DNA of 64,000 bases from Streptomyces halobius (GTDB lineage: Bacteria; Actinomycetota; Actinomycetes; Streptomycetales; Streptomycetaceae), in NCBI RefSeq assembly GCF_023277745.1, contig NZ_CP086322.1, positions 6,820,001 to 6,884,000 on the forward strand. The letters are read 5' to 3'. The notes below the pieces were generated by a model. It made no database searches and was not told the origin of the DNA. It was given only the letters and a program-made list of their open reading frames with translations. Position numbers and translations under genes: made by a program. Below, in pieces: positions 50,974 to 60,654 of this stretch (its first letter is position 1; each line of letters begins with the position of its first letter).

Positions 50974-51078
50974 CGGCGACTCCCGGTCCGATCCGGTCGG
51001 ACAGTCGGCGGCGGTGTGCGATCAGGCCGCCCAACTGATACTGACGGCGCATCAGTTCTCAATGGCCGCGGTGAAGGT

Positions 51079-51092
51079 AGTAACGAGTTCTA
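51079..51092. promoter_or_regulatory. KstR-like operator upstream of the P450 gene
   Basis: The 14-mer with core AACGAGTT (51,082-51,089) followed by CTA matches 10 of 14 positions of the KstR-type palindrome TAGAACGTGTTCTA that controls sterol catabolism in mycobacteria, including all six bases of the AAC-nn-GTT core. Confidence 0.5.
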
Positions 51093-51285
51093 TAAGTGGC
51101 AAGGGTCATGGCGGCACTTGTTGCGGGCGAGGGAGGTGCCGTGCCGCCACGATCTCTGTCGCTGGCCGAACTCCGGTTACACGATGGGGGGCTGACGTCC
51201 AGCCAAGTTGCAGACGTATGCCGGACAAGGGTGCTGCACGCCTCTTGCGCCCCCAGGGCGCGGCTCATCAGACTGTTTCGATAAC

Positions 51286-52527
<1,242 letters not shown>

Positions 52528-52664
52528 CGCGGACGTGGGGGGAGGTCCCTAGAGGGGGCGCCGCTTTCTCTGCATTTCTCCAACCTGAGGATGAGGAAAA
52601 CCATGGCAAAGTTGGGTGGAAACCCTCATGTCGCATCGCGCAAGATCCACGTAGCGTCGACGAC

Positions 52665-53960
52665 ATGACCAGAACTCAGCGGGTCAAGACCGCATCGGGG
52701 AGTAACCGACGCTCATTACGTGCCTTGGCCGCCGGCACCGCCATCCTGCTCGCGGCCCTTGCACCGGCCCCGGCGCTGGCCGCCGACCAGCACACCATCG
52801 CGAGCACGAACGCGGCAACCGCCGACACCGCGCGGACCGAGCACGGGCGGGGCGCTCTGCTCTCCATCACTCCCCTCGGCAGACAGAGCCGTGCCGAGGT
52901 CATCGCCCAGGCCAAGAAGACGGGCCTGGAGGCCGATACCGCCCGGCACGGCGTCGCGGCCTACCGCCTCACCTACCGCACCCTCACCCCCGACGGCCAC
53001 CCCACAACCGCATCGGGCCTGCTGGCACTTCCCATGAGCAAGAGCCACCACCTGCCACCCGTCGTGCACACCCACGGCACCCTCGCCTCCCGCGCGAATG
53101 CGCCCTCGGTCGCGGAACGCCTCGACCGGTCCGTCTCGACGCTGTACGCCTCCGCCGGACGTGCCGCCATCGCCCCCGACTACCTCGGCCTGGGCACCGG
53201 CCCCGGCCATCACCCCTACATGGACGCCCGCTCCGAGGCATCCGCTTCGCTGGACATGCTCCGCGCCGCCCGCTCCGCGGCCCCGAAGCTCGGCGCCGCC
53301 CTCGACCGCAAGGTCTCCGTCACCGGCTTCTCGCAGGGCGGGCATGCCGCCATGGCGCTCGCCCGTGAGCTGGATCGTGGCGCCGATCCCCGTTTCCGGC
53401 TCGGCATGCTCGCGCCCGTAGCGGGCCCGTTCGACCTCGACGGCAGTGAGCTCTCCGGCATGTTCGACGGCAGGGTGGACCCCCAATCCGCCGTCTTTTA
53501 CCTCTCGTACTTCCTGACCGCCCAAAACCGCCTCCAGCTCCACCCGCTCTACAACCACCCGAGCGAGGTGTTCCGCGCCCCCTACTCCGATCGCGTGGAA
53601 GACCTCTTCGATGGCACTCACTCGGAAGACATGGTCAGCAAGCTGCCCAAGCGACTGGAAGACCTGCTGACCGACGCCTGGTACAAGAAACTCCAGCACC
53701 CCTCCGGCGCCCTGCTGGAGGCACTCCGCGTCAATGACCGCACCTGCGACTGGACCCCGCGCCGAGGTCTGCCGATCACCCTCTACACCGCCGCCGGCGA
53801 CCGGGACGTCCCCATAGCCAACGCCCGGAGCTGCGCCCGGGAGCTGGCGGACCATGGCGCCGACCCCAAGATCGTCGACCAGGGAGCCGACGCCGACCAC
53901 CACACCTCATTCCTCCGCTCGGCACCCTCCATAGCCCGCACCCTCCCGGTCGCCGACTGA
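52665..53960 (+). CDS. Secreted lipase/esterase (LIP-like alpha/beta hydrolase)
   Basis: A signal peptide (SLRALAAGTAILLAALAPAPALAAD) precedes an alpha/beta hydrolase. YRLTYRTLTPDGHPTTASGLLALPMSKSHHLPPVVHTHGT holds the first strands and oxyanion region, SVTGFSQGGHAAMALA the Ser nucleophile (about residue 225), and the C-terminus TAAGDRDVPIANARSCARE (Asp) and GADADHHTSF (His). This matches the secretory-lipase-like family of Streptomyces. No ribosome site precedes ATG 52,665. Confidence 0.85.
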   Translation: MTRTQRVKTASGSNRRSLRALAAGTAILLAALAPAPALAADQHTIASTNAATADTARTEHGRGALLSITPLGRQSRAEVIAQAKKTGLEADTARHGVAAYRLTYRTLTPDGHPTTASGLLALPMSKSHHLPPVVHTHGTLASRANAPSVAERLDRSVSTLYASAGRAAIAPDYLGLGTGPGHHPYMDARSEASASLDMLRAARSAAPKLGAALDRKVSVTGFSQGGHAAMALARELDRGADPRFRLGMLAPVAGPFDLDGSELSGMFDGRVDPQSAVFYLSYFLTAQNRLQLHPLYNHPSEVFRAPYSDRVEDLFDGTHSEDMVSKLPKRLEDLLTDAWYKKLQHPSGALLEALRVNDRTCDWTPRRGLPITLYTAAGDRDVPIANARSCARELADHGADPKIVDQGADADHHTSFLRSAPSIARTLPVAD

Positions 53961-54157
53961 GCGGGTCTGACAGCGCAGCCATGGGCGGGCCGATCCGTCG
54001 GGGGCATGAAGCCCAGGGGGCGGCGCCTGCAAGCCCGGGGCCCGCCCCGGACGGGCACGGTCATGAGGCCAGGACGCGTCCGCAGTCCAGAGACGCACGG
54101 CGAGTTCGACGCGCGGCGAGCGCACGGTGCCCGCCCACAGTGATCCGGAGACGCGCC

Positions 54158-55117
54158 CTATGGCCGCTTCTGGGCCCGGTGTTCAGGGGTGGAGGAGGCG
54201 GGAGCACTGGAGGAGGAGGCGGGGGTGGGGGAGAGGGAGAGGGAGGGGGAGGGGTCGAAGGAGACAGGGGCCGCGAAGGCGGCCCGGCGCGTGGCGCGGC
54301 GTAGGGCCTTGAGGATGGTGCCGCCCAGGGTGAAGGTGAGGATCACGGTGACGACGGCTCGGGGGAGGTCCCAACCGAGGGAGGTGGCGAGGCAGTAGGC
54401 GATATAGCGTGCGAGGTTTTCGTTGAGCGGGTCGCCGGGGACGAAGGAGACGCCCGACGCCATACCGGCGATGTAGGGCCAGCCCTGGAGGTTCATGATG
54501 AGTCCGTAGACGACGGCCGCGACGGCTCCGTAGACGGCGAGCAGGGCCAGTTCGCGGCGGCCGCGCAGCCGGTCGGGGCCCGGGAGCAGGCCCGCCCCCA
54601 TCGACACCCAGCCCATCGTCAGCATCTGGAACGGCATCCAGGGTCCGACCCCGCCGGTCAGCAGCGCCGAGGCGAACATCGCCACGGACCCCAGGACAAA
54701 GCCGAAGCCGGGCCCCAGCACCCGGCCCGCCAGCACCATCAGGAAGAACATCGGCTCGATCCCGGCGGTGCCCGCGCCGAGCGGGCGCATGGCGGCGCCC
54801 GCCGCGGCGAGTACGCCGAGCATGGCGATGGCCTTCGCGTCCAGGCCGGTGTCCGCGATCGTCGCCACGACCACGGCAAGCAGCAGCGGCAGCAGAGCGG
54901 CGAAGAGCCACGGCGCGTCTTTGGAGTGCGCCAGCCCGGAGGCGGAGTCGGCGAGTAGCGGCCAGCCGAACGCCATGACGCCGATGGCCGAGACGAGCGC
55001 CAGAGCGGCGATGGAGCGCGGCCCGAGCCGTACGGCGCGAAGAGAGGAGGGGGGAGAAGAGGAAGGAGGGGAGGGGCGGGGCGACAGGGGATCGGTGTCC
55101 GGACGGTGCAGCGTCAT
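54158..55117 (-). CDS. ECF transporter substrate-binding S component (probable cobalamin)
   Basis: The 319-residue protein has about six helices (SIAALALVSAIGVMAFGWPLL, WLFAALLPLLLAVVVATI, AIAMLGVLAAAGAAMRPLG, EPMFFLMVLAGRVLGPGFGFVLGSVAMFASALLTGGVGPWMPFQMLTMGWVSMGAGLLPG, further helices) with the G-P-G-F-G-F...G-x-G-P-W-x-P-F-Q-M-x pattern of vitamin ECF S components. The C-terminal 50 residues are Ser/Pro-rich. Its ATG overlaps the ATPase stop. Specificity is inferred from the cobalamin riboswitch at the head of the operon. Confidence 0.88.
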   Translation of the reverse strand: MTLHRPDTDPLSPRPSPPSSSPPSSLRAVRLGPRSIAALALVSAIGVMAFGWPLLADSASGLAHSKDAPWLFAALLPLLLAVVVATIADTGLDAKAIAMLGVLAAAGAAMRPLGAGTAGIEPMFFLMVLAGRVLGPGFGFVLGSVAMFASALLTGGVGPWMPFQMLTMGWVSMGAGLLPGPDRLRGRRELALLAVYGAVAAVVYGLIMNLQGWPYIAGMASGVSFVPGDPLNENLARYIAYCLATSLGWDLPRAVVTVILTFTLGGTILKALRRATRRAAFAAPVSFDPSPSLSLSPTPASSSSAPASSTPEHRAQKRP

Positions 55118-56736
55118 GCCGTCGGCTCCAGGGCGCGGGCGACCTGGGGGACGGTCAGCCAGGGCAGCGGGGCGAGGACCTTGGCGACCTGGGGCGCGAA
55201 GGAGGGGGAGGAGACGACGACCTCGTTGGTGGGCCCGTCGGCGACGATCTCGCCGTCCGCGAGGATGACGACGCGATGGGCCAGTTCGGCGGCCAGTTCC
55301 ACATCGTGCGTGGCCAGGATGATGGCGTGGCCGTCGGCGGCCAGCCCCCGCAGCACCTCGATCAGGCGGGCCTTGGCGGCGTAGTCGAGGCCGCGGGTGG
55401 GCTCGTCGAGAAGGAGCAGCGGCGGACAGGCGGTCAGGACGACCGCCAGGGCGAGGGCGAGGCGTTGGCCCTCGGACAGATCGCGGGGGTGGACGGAGTC
55501 CGGGACATCGGGCAGCAGCCGTGTGACGAGTTCGCGGCAGCTCCCGGCGGGGGCGTCCGCGTCGTGGTCGGCGGCGGTGCATTCGGCCGCGACGGTGTCC
55601 GCGTAGAGGAGGTCGCGGGGTTCCTGGGGGACGAGGCCCACGTGCCGCAGGAGGGTGCGGGGGCTGGTGCGGTGCGGGGTGACGTCGCCGACGCGTACCG
55701 CCCCGGAGGACGGCGTGTGCATGCCGACGAGGGTGGTGAGGAGGGTGGACTTGCCCGCCCCGTTGCGGCCCATCAGCGCGAGGGTCTCGCCCGGGCGGAC
55801 GGTGAGGTTCACCCCGTGGAGAGCCTCGGTGAGGCCCCGGCGGACGCCGAGCCCCGACACCGCCGCACAGGGCGAATCGGCAGGGGCCAAGGCACCGTTG
55901 ACCGGCGAGGCGGGGGCGAGTCCCCGCAGGCGGGTGCGGAGCGGCGCGGCCTTGCGGCGCGCGTCGCGTACGGAGAGGGGGAGGGGAGACCATCGGGCGA
56001 GCCGACCGAGGGCGACGACCGGCGGGTGCACCGGGGAGACGGCCATGATCTCGGCGGGGTCGCCCATGAGCGGGGCCGCACCGGGAGACGGCAGCAGAAG
56101 CACCTGGTCCGCGTACTGGACCACCCGCTCCAGCCGGTGTTCGGCCATCAGGACCGTCGTCCCGAGGTCGTGCACCAGCCGCTGCAGCACCGCCAGCACC
56201 TCCTCGGCGGCGGCCGGGTCCAGCGCCGACGTCGGCTCGTCCAGGACCAGTACCTTGGGGTGTGTGGTGAGGACCGAGCCGATCGCCACCCGCTGCATCT
56301 GGCCGCCGGAGAGCGTGGTGATGGCGCGGTCGCGCAGGTCGGCCAGGCCCAGCAGATCCAGGGTCTCCTCGACGCGGCGGCGCATCACGTCCGGGGCGAG
56401 GCCCAGCGACTCCATCCCGTAGGCGAGTTCGTCCTCGACGGTGTCGGTGACGAAGTGGGCCAGCGGGTCCTGGCCGACGGTGCCGACGACATCGACCAGT
56501 TCGCGCGGCTTGTGGGTGCGGGTGTCGCGGCCGTCGACGGTGACCCGGCCGTGCAGGGTGCCCCCGGTGAAATGCGGTACGAGCCCGCAGACGGCGTTGA
56601 GGACGGTCGACTTGCCGACGCCGGACGGGCCGACGAGGAGACACAACTCCCCTTCGGGAACGGTCAGGTCGATGCCCTGTACGGCGGGCGTCGGTGCGTC
56701 CCCGTAGGTGACCGAGACCTGCTCGAACCGGATCAC
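55114..56736 (-). CDS. ECF transporter ATPase, two fused ABC domains (EcfA-EcfA')
   Basis: The 540-residue protein holds two complete ABC ATPases. First domain: Walker A LVGPSGVGKST, signature LSGGQMQRVAIGS, Walker B VLVLDEPTSALDP. Second domain: MGRNGAGKST, signature LSEGQRLALALAV, LLLLDEPTRGLDY, H-loop ATHD. A roughly 60-residue Pro/Arg-rich linker joins them. In most ECF systems the two ATPases are separate genes. The second signature has SEG instead of SGG. Overlaps EcfT and S genes by four bases each. Confidence 0.92.
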   Translation of the reverse strand: MIRFEQVSVTYGDAPTPAVQGIDLTVPEGELCLLVGPSGVGKSTVLNAVCGLVPHFTGGTLHGRVTVDGRDTRTHKPRELVDVVGTVGQDPLAHFVTDTVEDELAYGMESLGLAPDVMRRRVEETLDLLGLADLRDRAITTLSGGQMQRVAIGSVLTTHPKVLVLDEPTSALDPAAAEEVLAVLQRLVHDLGTTVLMAEHRLERVVQYADQVLLLPSPGAAPLMGDPAEIMAVSPVHPPVVALGRLARWSPLPLSVRDARRKAAPLRTRLRGLAPASPVNGALAPADSPCAAVSGLGVRRGLTEALHGVNLTVRPGETLALMGRNGAGKSTLLTTLVGMHTPSSGAVRVGDVTPHRTSPRTLLRHVGLVPQEPRDLLYADTVAAECTAADHDADAPAGSCRELVTRLLPDVPDSVHPRDLSEGQRLALALAVVLTACPPLLLLDEPTRGLDYAAKARLIEVLRGLAADGHAIILATHDVELAAELAHRVVILADGEIVADGPTNEVVVSSPSFAPQVAKVLAPLPWLTVPQVARALEPTA

Positions 56737-58007
56737 GGGTGGGGCTCCTTCTTGGACGGATCTACGGACGAGGGGCGGGGAGACGAGGGCGTCGGCGGAT
56801 GGTCGAGGGGAGTGACGGGACGGGCGGGACCGGACGGGCGACGGTTACGGCTGGGGCGCGCCCCGCCTGCCTCGCCCGGCGGGCGCGGCGCGATGAACCC
56901 CGGCAACAGGCCCAGGAGGACGCAGGCGGCCGGCCAGATCGGGAGGACCGGGGTGGTGAGAGGAACCGCGGGCGGGTGCAGGGCCACGGCCGCGTAGTCG
57001 TTCGCCCAGATCATCAGGGCGGCGACGGTGACGCCGGAAGCGGAGACCAGCCAGGCACGCACACCCCACCGTTCGGGCCGGTAACGGGTGCGTACGGAGC
57101 GGCGGCCGCCGAGCCACAACCCGGCCAGCGCTGCCCCCAGCCCGGCGAGCAGCAGCGGCAGCCCGTAGCCGCCTCCGGCGTCGCCCAGCAGCCCGTACGT
57201 CCCGGCGCAGACGCCGAGCAGCCCGCCGAGGGTGAGCACGGAGGTGGTGTGCCGTACGGCACGCGGCACTTGGGCGGTTCGGCCGTAGCCGCGCGTGTCC
57301 ATCGCCGCCGCCAGCGCGACCGAACGTTCCAGCGCGCCCTCCAGCACCGGCAGTCCCACCTGGAGGAGTGCCCTGAACCCACGGTCGGGGCGGCCGCGCA
57401 ATCGCCGGGCGGCGCGCAGCCGCTGTACGTCGGCGACCAGGTTCGGTGCGAAGGTCATGGCGACGACGACTGCCACGCCCGCCTCGTAGAGCGCGCCGGG
57501 CAGTGACTTCAGCAACCGGGCGGGGTTGGCGAGTGCGTTGGCGGAACCGACGCAGATGAGCAGGGTGGCCAGTTTCAGACCGTCGTAGAGCGCGAAGACC
57601 ATGCCCTCCGCGGTGACCCGGCCGCCGATCCGGACACCCTTCGCCCACTCGGGAACCGGGACTTCGGGGAGGGTGAGGAGCGTGTGCGTACCGGGAATCG
57701 GCGAGCCGAGGAGGAACGCGAAGACGAGGCGGATGGCGATCACGACCAGTCCGAGCTTGACGAACGCGCCGTACGAGCGGGCCCATGGGGCGTCCGTACG
57801 GCGAGCCGCGACGACATAACCGGCGACGCCGATCAGCAGCCCCAGCAGCAGCGGATTGGTGGTACGGGAGGCCGCGGTCGCCAGCCCGAGAGCCCACAGC
57901 CACCAGGCGCCGGCGTGCAGTGCGTTGCTGCGGGTTGTCTGCAGGGCGCGTGGGGCCAGCTGGGCGCGCGGGGACCGTGGGGCGCGCGGGGTGTGGGGGG
58001 CGCTCAT
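56733..58007 (-). CDS. ecfT: ECF transporter transmembrane component EcfT (CbiQ family)
   Basis: The 424-residue protein has the CbiQ/EcfT membrane core and the two coupling motifs that contact the ATPases: RLRAARRLRGRPDRG and AMDTRGYGR (A-x-x-x-R-G). Four further C-terminal helices (VLTLGGLLGVCAGTYGLLG, LPLLLAGLGAALAGLWLG, LVSASGVTVAALMIWA, PIWPAACVLLGLLPGF) make it longer than the usual ~265 residues. ATG 58,007 overlaps the previous stop (ATGA); GTG 58,031 upstream is an alternative. Confidence 0.9.
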   Translation of the reverse strand: MSAPHTPRAPRSPRAQLAPRALQTTRSNALHAGAWWLWALGLATAASRTTNPLLLGLLIGVAGYVVAARRTDAPWARSYGAFVKLGLVVIAIRLVFAFLLGSPIPGTHTLLTLPEVPVPEWAKGVRIGGRVTAEGMVFALYDGLKLATLLICVGSANALANPARLLKSLPGALYEAGVAVVVAMTFAPNLVADVQRLRAARRLRGRPDRGFRALLQVGLPVLEGALERSVALAAAMDTRGYGRTAQVPRAVRHTTSVLTLGGLLGVCAGTYGLLGDAGGGYGLPLLLAGLGAALAGLWLGGRRSVRTRYRPERWGVRAWLVSASGVTVAALMIWANDYAAVALHPPAVPLTTPVLPIWPAACVLLGLLPGFIAPRPPGEAGGARPSRNRRPSGPARPVTPLDHPPTPSSPRPSSVDPSKKEPHP

Positions 58008-58888
58008 CCGCGTCGGCGGCGTGCCTGCCACACGGCGGCCGCGCCCAGCACGACAACGGCCGCGATGCCGCCGAACACCCCGGCGGACGGGCCGCCATCG
58101 GCTCCGTCGGCCCGGTCATCGGAGCCGCCGTCGCCCCTGGCCTCGGCCGTCGGCTTCCCGGAGCGCGGCGACGCGTCCGACGACGAGGACGCGCCCCCGG
58201 TCCCGCTCACCTCATCCGCACACCCCGCCTTCGGATAGCCCGCGATACCGCACAGCAGCGCGTTGGAGCCGTAGCGCAGCGGGCGGGCGACCTGGGCCAG
58301 CGCTTCGCCCGCCGATGCGTCCTCGGGCACCTGGGCACATGCCGTCCGGGCCTTCGGCGGAGTCTCGCCGCCGGGAGCGTCCGCCGCGGTGCCGAAGTCG
58401 ATGACGACGCCGAGCCGCTTGGTGCCGTCCGTGGCGGGCGTGTCATGGCAGATCGCGTCGAAGTCGGCGGTGGCGCGCGGTCTGCCGTCCGACGCGGAGT
58501 CCGCGCTGACGGCGAACCGGAAGCCCTCGACGGTGCCGTCGGCCGGACGCAGCGTGCCCGGCCCCTCGGCGGCGTACGCCCAGGAGCCGGCGCCCTTACC
58601 GCCACCGCTGTCGCCGCTCTTACCGGTCCAGAAGGACCAGTAACGGTACTTCTGCGCCTGGGCCCGGTCCGGTGCCTGGGCTTGTGCCTGGGCTTGGTTC
58701 GGTGCTTGTGCCTCTGCCCGGGCGGGCGCGGCGGCCGGACCCGTGACCGTACCGACGACGACCATGCCGACCAACAGCAGTGCGCCAATGATCCGGCCGC
58801 CCCGCCCAGGCCTCTGCGCCGGTCGCGCCATCAGCCCTGCGACCGGCTCCGCTATCGGTCCCGCCACCGTCATCCCCGAACGCCGCAT
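58004..58888 (-). CDS. Membrane-anchored surface protein (SCO2322-like), candidate cobalamin-capture partner
   Basis: The 294-residue protein has an N-terminal signal/anchor (GGRIIGALLLVGMVVVGTVTGPAAAPARA), a Gln/Ala repeat linker, an extracellular domain (KYRYWSFWTG..., GSWAYAAEGPGTLRPADGTVEGFRFAV, ADFDAICHDTP, ALLCGIAGYPKAGC) and a C-terminal helix plus Arg tail (GVFGGIAAVVVLGAAAVWQARRRRG). The Y-W-x-x-W...D-G-x-x-x-G-F-x-F pattern recalls the beta-domain (DUF4430) of transcobalamin-like proteins. That resemblance is by eye and unproven. One-base overlap with the toroid gene, four with ecfT. Confidence 0.75.
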   Translation of the reverse strand: MRRSGMTVAGPIAEPVAGLMARPAQRPGRGGRIIGALLLVGMVVVGTVTGPAAAPARAEAQAPNQAQAQAQAPDRAQAQKYRYWSFWTGKSGDSGGGKGAGSWAYAAEGPGTLRPADGTVEGFRFAVSADSASDGRPRATADFDAICHDTPATDGTKRLGVVIDFGTAADAPGGETPPKARTACAQVPEDASAGEALAQVARPLRYGSNALLCGIAGYPKAGCADEVSGTGGASSSSDASPRSGKPTAEARGDGGSDDRADGADGGPSAGVFGGIAAVVVLGAAAVWQARRRRG

Positions 58889-60225
58889 CAGCGCCCGTTC
58901 TTCTTATTGCGGCCGCTCAGCAGGAAGCCGATACCCGCGCCGATCGCGAGCCCGATCCCGATGACCCACCACAGCCCGATGCCGCCTTCCCCGTCCTCGG
59001 TGTCCTTCTCCGGCGTCGCCGACGGCTCGGCGCTGCCGGCCGGCTCGGGGCCGGTGCCGTTGAGCGCGGCCACCAGATCCGTGCCCCCGAAGGAGCGCGG
59101 GTCGGCACCGGTCGCATGCGCGACGAGCACCAACTGGGCATACGCGGCCGGGCCGTTCCGCTCGGCCCAGTCCGCGGCGTTCTTCTCCAGCCACTCCAGG
59201 GGCTGCTGCGCGGCGGCGCCGTGCCCGCCGGCGGCCAGCGCGAGGACGGCGTCCGCCGTGTTGCCCACGTCGGGCTGCTTCTCCGCACCCGGCATCGCGG
59301 ACAGCAGATGCTGCCCGTTCTTGTCGAGCTGCGCGACGAGGTAGGCGTCCGCGCCCTCCGCGGCCTGCCCGGGATCCCCCTTGCCGTCGTCGCTGCCCTG
59401 GCCGTCCTTGCAGGTCAGAGGCTTGACCTTGGCGTCGGCGTGCTTGTTGGCGGGCTCGACGACAAACCCCTTGCCCAGCGCCCCCAGCGCGGCGGCCGCG
59501 GTGGCGTCGGCGTTGGGGGGGAGCGCGCCCTTCTGCGGCTGGAAGGCGAACGCCCCACGCTCCTCCTCCTTCGCGTCACACCCCAGCCGGAACGCCAGCA
59601 GCCCCTCGTACGGCGTCCTGCCGCCCTTCTCCGACGTCACCGTCTCGGGCTTCCCGCCCGCCGAGGCGAGCGCTCCGATCACCACCGCGGTGGAGTTGGC
59701 GTCGCTCGGCGAGCCGGGCATCGAGCTCCAGCCGCCGTCGCCGTTCTGTACGGACTTCAGCCAGGCCACGGCCTTCTTCACGGCGTCGCCGTGCCCACCG
59801 AGCGCGGCCAGCGCCTGCACCGCGGCGCCCGTCTGGTTCGTGTCCCGCATCGTCTTGGCGTCGCAGGCCGTGGCCGGATCGGCCCGGAAGGCGGCGAACG
59901 CGCCGTCGGCGCACTGCTGCCCGGTGAGCCAGTCGACGGCAGACGTCGCGGGCCGCACCCCCACCGTGTCCTGCGCGAGCAGCGCGAGCGACTGCCGCCA
60001 TACGCCGTCGTACTGCGGGTCCTTGGTGCCGTAGAGACCGCCGGGCAGCTTCTTCGATGCGGTGGCGGGCGCGGAGCCGGCGGCGGGCGTGGCGAACGCG
60101 GCGGGGGCGGCGGCCGCACCCAGCACGGCCGCGACGGCGCATGCTGTGACCGTCCGGCGTGCCAGGACGGCGAAGGGGGTGGCGGCCTGGGGAGCCACAG
60201 GAGCCAGGGAAGCCATGGGGGCCAT
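58888..60225 (-). CDS. Secreted alpha/alpha-toroid protein, prenyltransferase/transcobalamin-like, membrane-anchored
   Basis: The 445-residue protein has a signal peptide (RRTVTACAVAAVLGAAAAPAAFA), then prenyltransferase/squalene-cyclase-type repeats: SAVDWLTGQQCADGAFAAF, GAAVQALAALGGHGDAVKKAVAWLKSVQNGDGGWSSM, STAVVIGALASAGG, LLAFRLGCDAKEEERGAFAFQPQKG, ADAVLALAAGGHG. It ends in a transmembrane helix and basic tail (LWWVIGIGLAIGAGIGFLLSGRNKKNGR). Without cyclase catalytic motifs and outside the membrane, the fold is more like the alpha-domain of transcobalamin/intrinsic factor. First gene after the cobalamin riboswitch. ATG 60,225 has an AGAGG site; frames reaching upstream run into the riboswitch. 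Confidence 0.85.
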   Translation of the reverse strand: MAPMASLAPVAPQAATPFAVLARRTVTACAVAAVLGAAAAPAAFATPAAGSAPATASKKLPGGLYGTKDPQYDGVWRQSLALLAQDTVGVRPATSAVDWLTGQQCADGAFAAFRADPATACDAKTMRDTNQTGAAVQALAALGGHGDAVKKAVAWLKSVQNGDGGWSSMPGSPSDANSTAVVIGALASAGGKPETVTSEKGGRTPYEGLLAFRLGCDAKEEERGAFAFQPQKGALPPNADATAAAALGALGKGFVVEPANKHADAKVKPLTCKDGQGSDDGKGDPGQAAEGADAYLVAQLDKNGQHLLSAMPGAEKQPDVGNTADAVLALAAGGHGAAAQQPLEWLEKNAADWAERNGPAAYAQLVLVAHATGADPRSFGGTDLVAALNGTGPEPAGSAEPSATPEKDTEDGEGGIGLWWVIGIGLAIGAGIGFLLSGRNKKNGR

Positions 60226-60444
60226 CGGGTCGGTGCCTCTCGGGTCGGTTCGCAGCGGTGATGCGGGGGTGTCGCGGCGCTGATACAGCGGGGTACGCGG
60301 CTTCAGCGAATACGCAGCCGCGCTCGGCCGACCCCCGCGCGGCGGTCGCCGGACCGTACGCGGTGGCACCGGGCTCTGCTCCGTATACCTCGACGGTGCC
60401 GTCCGCCGGCCGTCCACGGAAGCGGGCGGTCCGGCGGCGGGAGC
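60226..60444 (-). other. Leader between riboswitch and first gene of the cobalamin operon
   Basis: About 220 untranslated bases between the B12 box and ATG 60,225. A hairpin with CGCGGCT/AGCCGCG arms (60,296-60,322) lies 70 bases before the start and could be part of the expression platform. No T-rich terminator is seen. Confidence 0.5.
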
Positions 60445-60610
60445 CTTGGTCGTGCCCCACCGGGTGCTCCGGCTCGTACGGCCGCGTGCGCCGCTGAGCG
60501 GTCGCGGTGCGCGGACGGTCGTCCTCACGGTTGCGGGTCAGCGCCGGATTTCCACCGGCTTCCCCCGATCGGGCACACATGAAGTTGTCCCGCACACCTT
60601 AACCGGCGCC
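60445..60610 (-). promoter_or_regulatory. Cobalamin (adenosylcobalamin) riboswitch
   Basis: Read on the minus strand, 60,566-60,523 gives GGGAAGCCGGTGGAAATCCG then GCGCTGACCCGCAACCGTGA, a near-perfect match to the conserved core of cobalamin riboswitches (GGGAA, CCGGTG, AATCCGG, GCTG-CCCGCAAC-GT). At 60,475-60,457 the B12 box appears as AGCCGGAGCACCCGG, with the conserved AGCCGGAG. Order and spacing are right. It lies 220 bases upstream of the toroid-protein gene and predicts repression of the whole ECF operon when cobalamin is plentiful. Confidence 0.93.
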
Positions 60611-60654
60611 CGGCCGCGCCTCGCTCTCGCGTACGGCGCTGGCGGCGCAGCCGC

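Noticed and set aside
51096..51284. 62-residue ORF between the P450 and thiolase genes
   Set aside because: It spans candidate operator/promoter DNA, has no domain character and no conserved-looking start.
58888..60225. Terpene cyclase or prenyltransferase enzyme
   Set aside because: The protein has a signal peptide and C-terminal anchor, I see no catalytic Asp-rich motif, and it sits under a cobalamin riboswitch beside an ECF importer.
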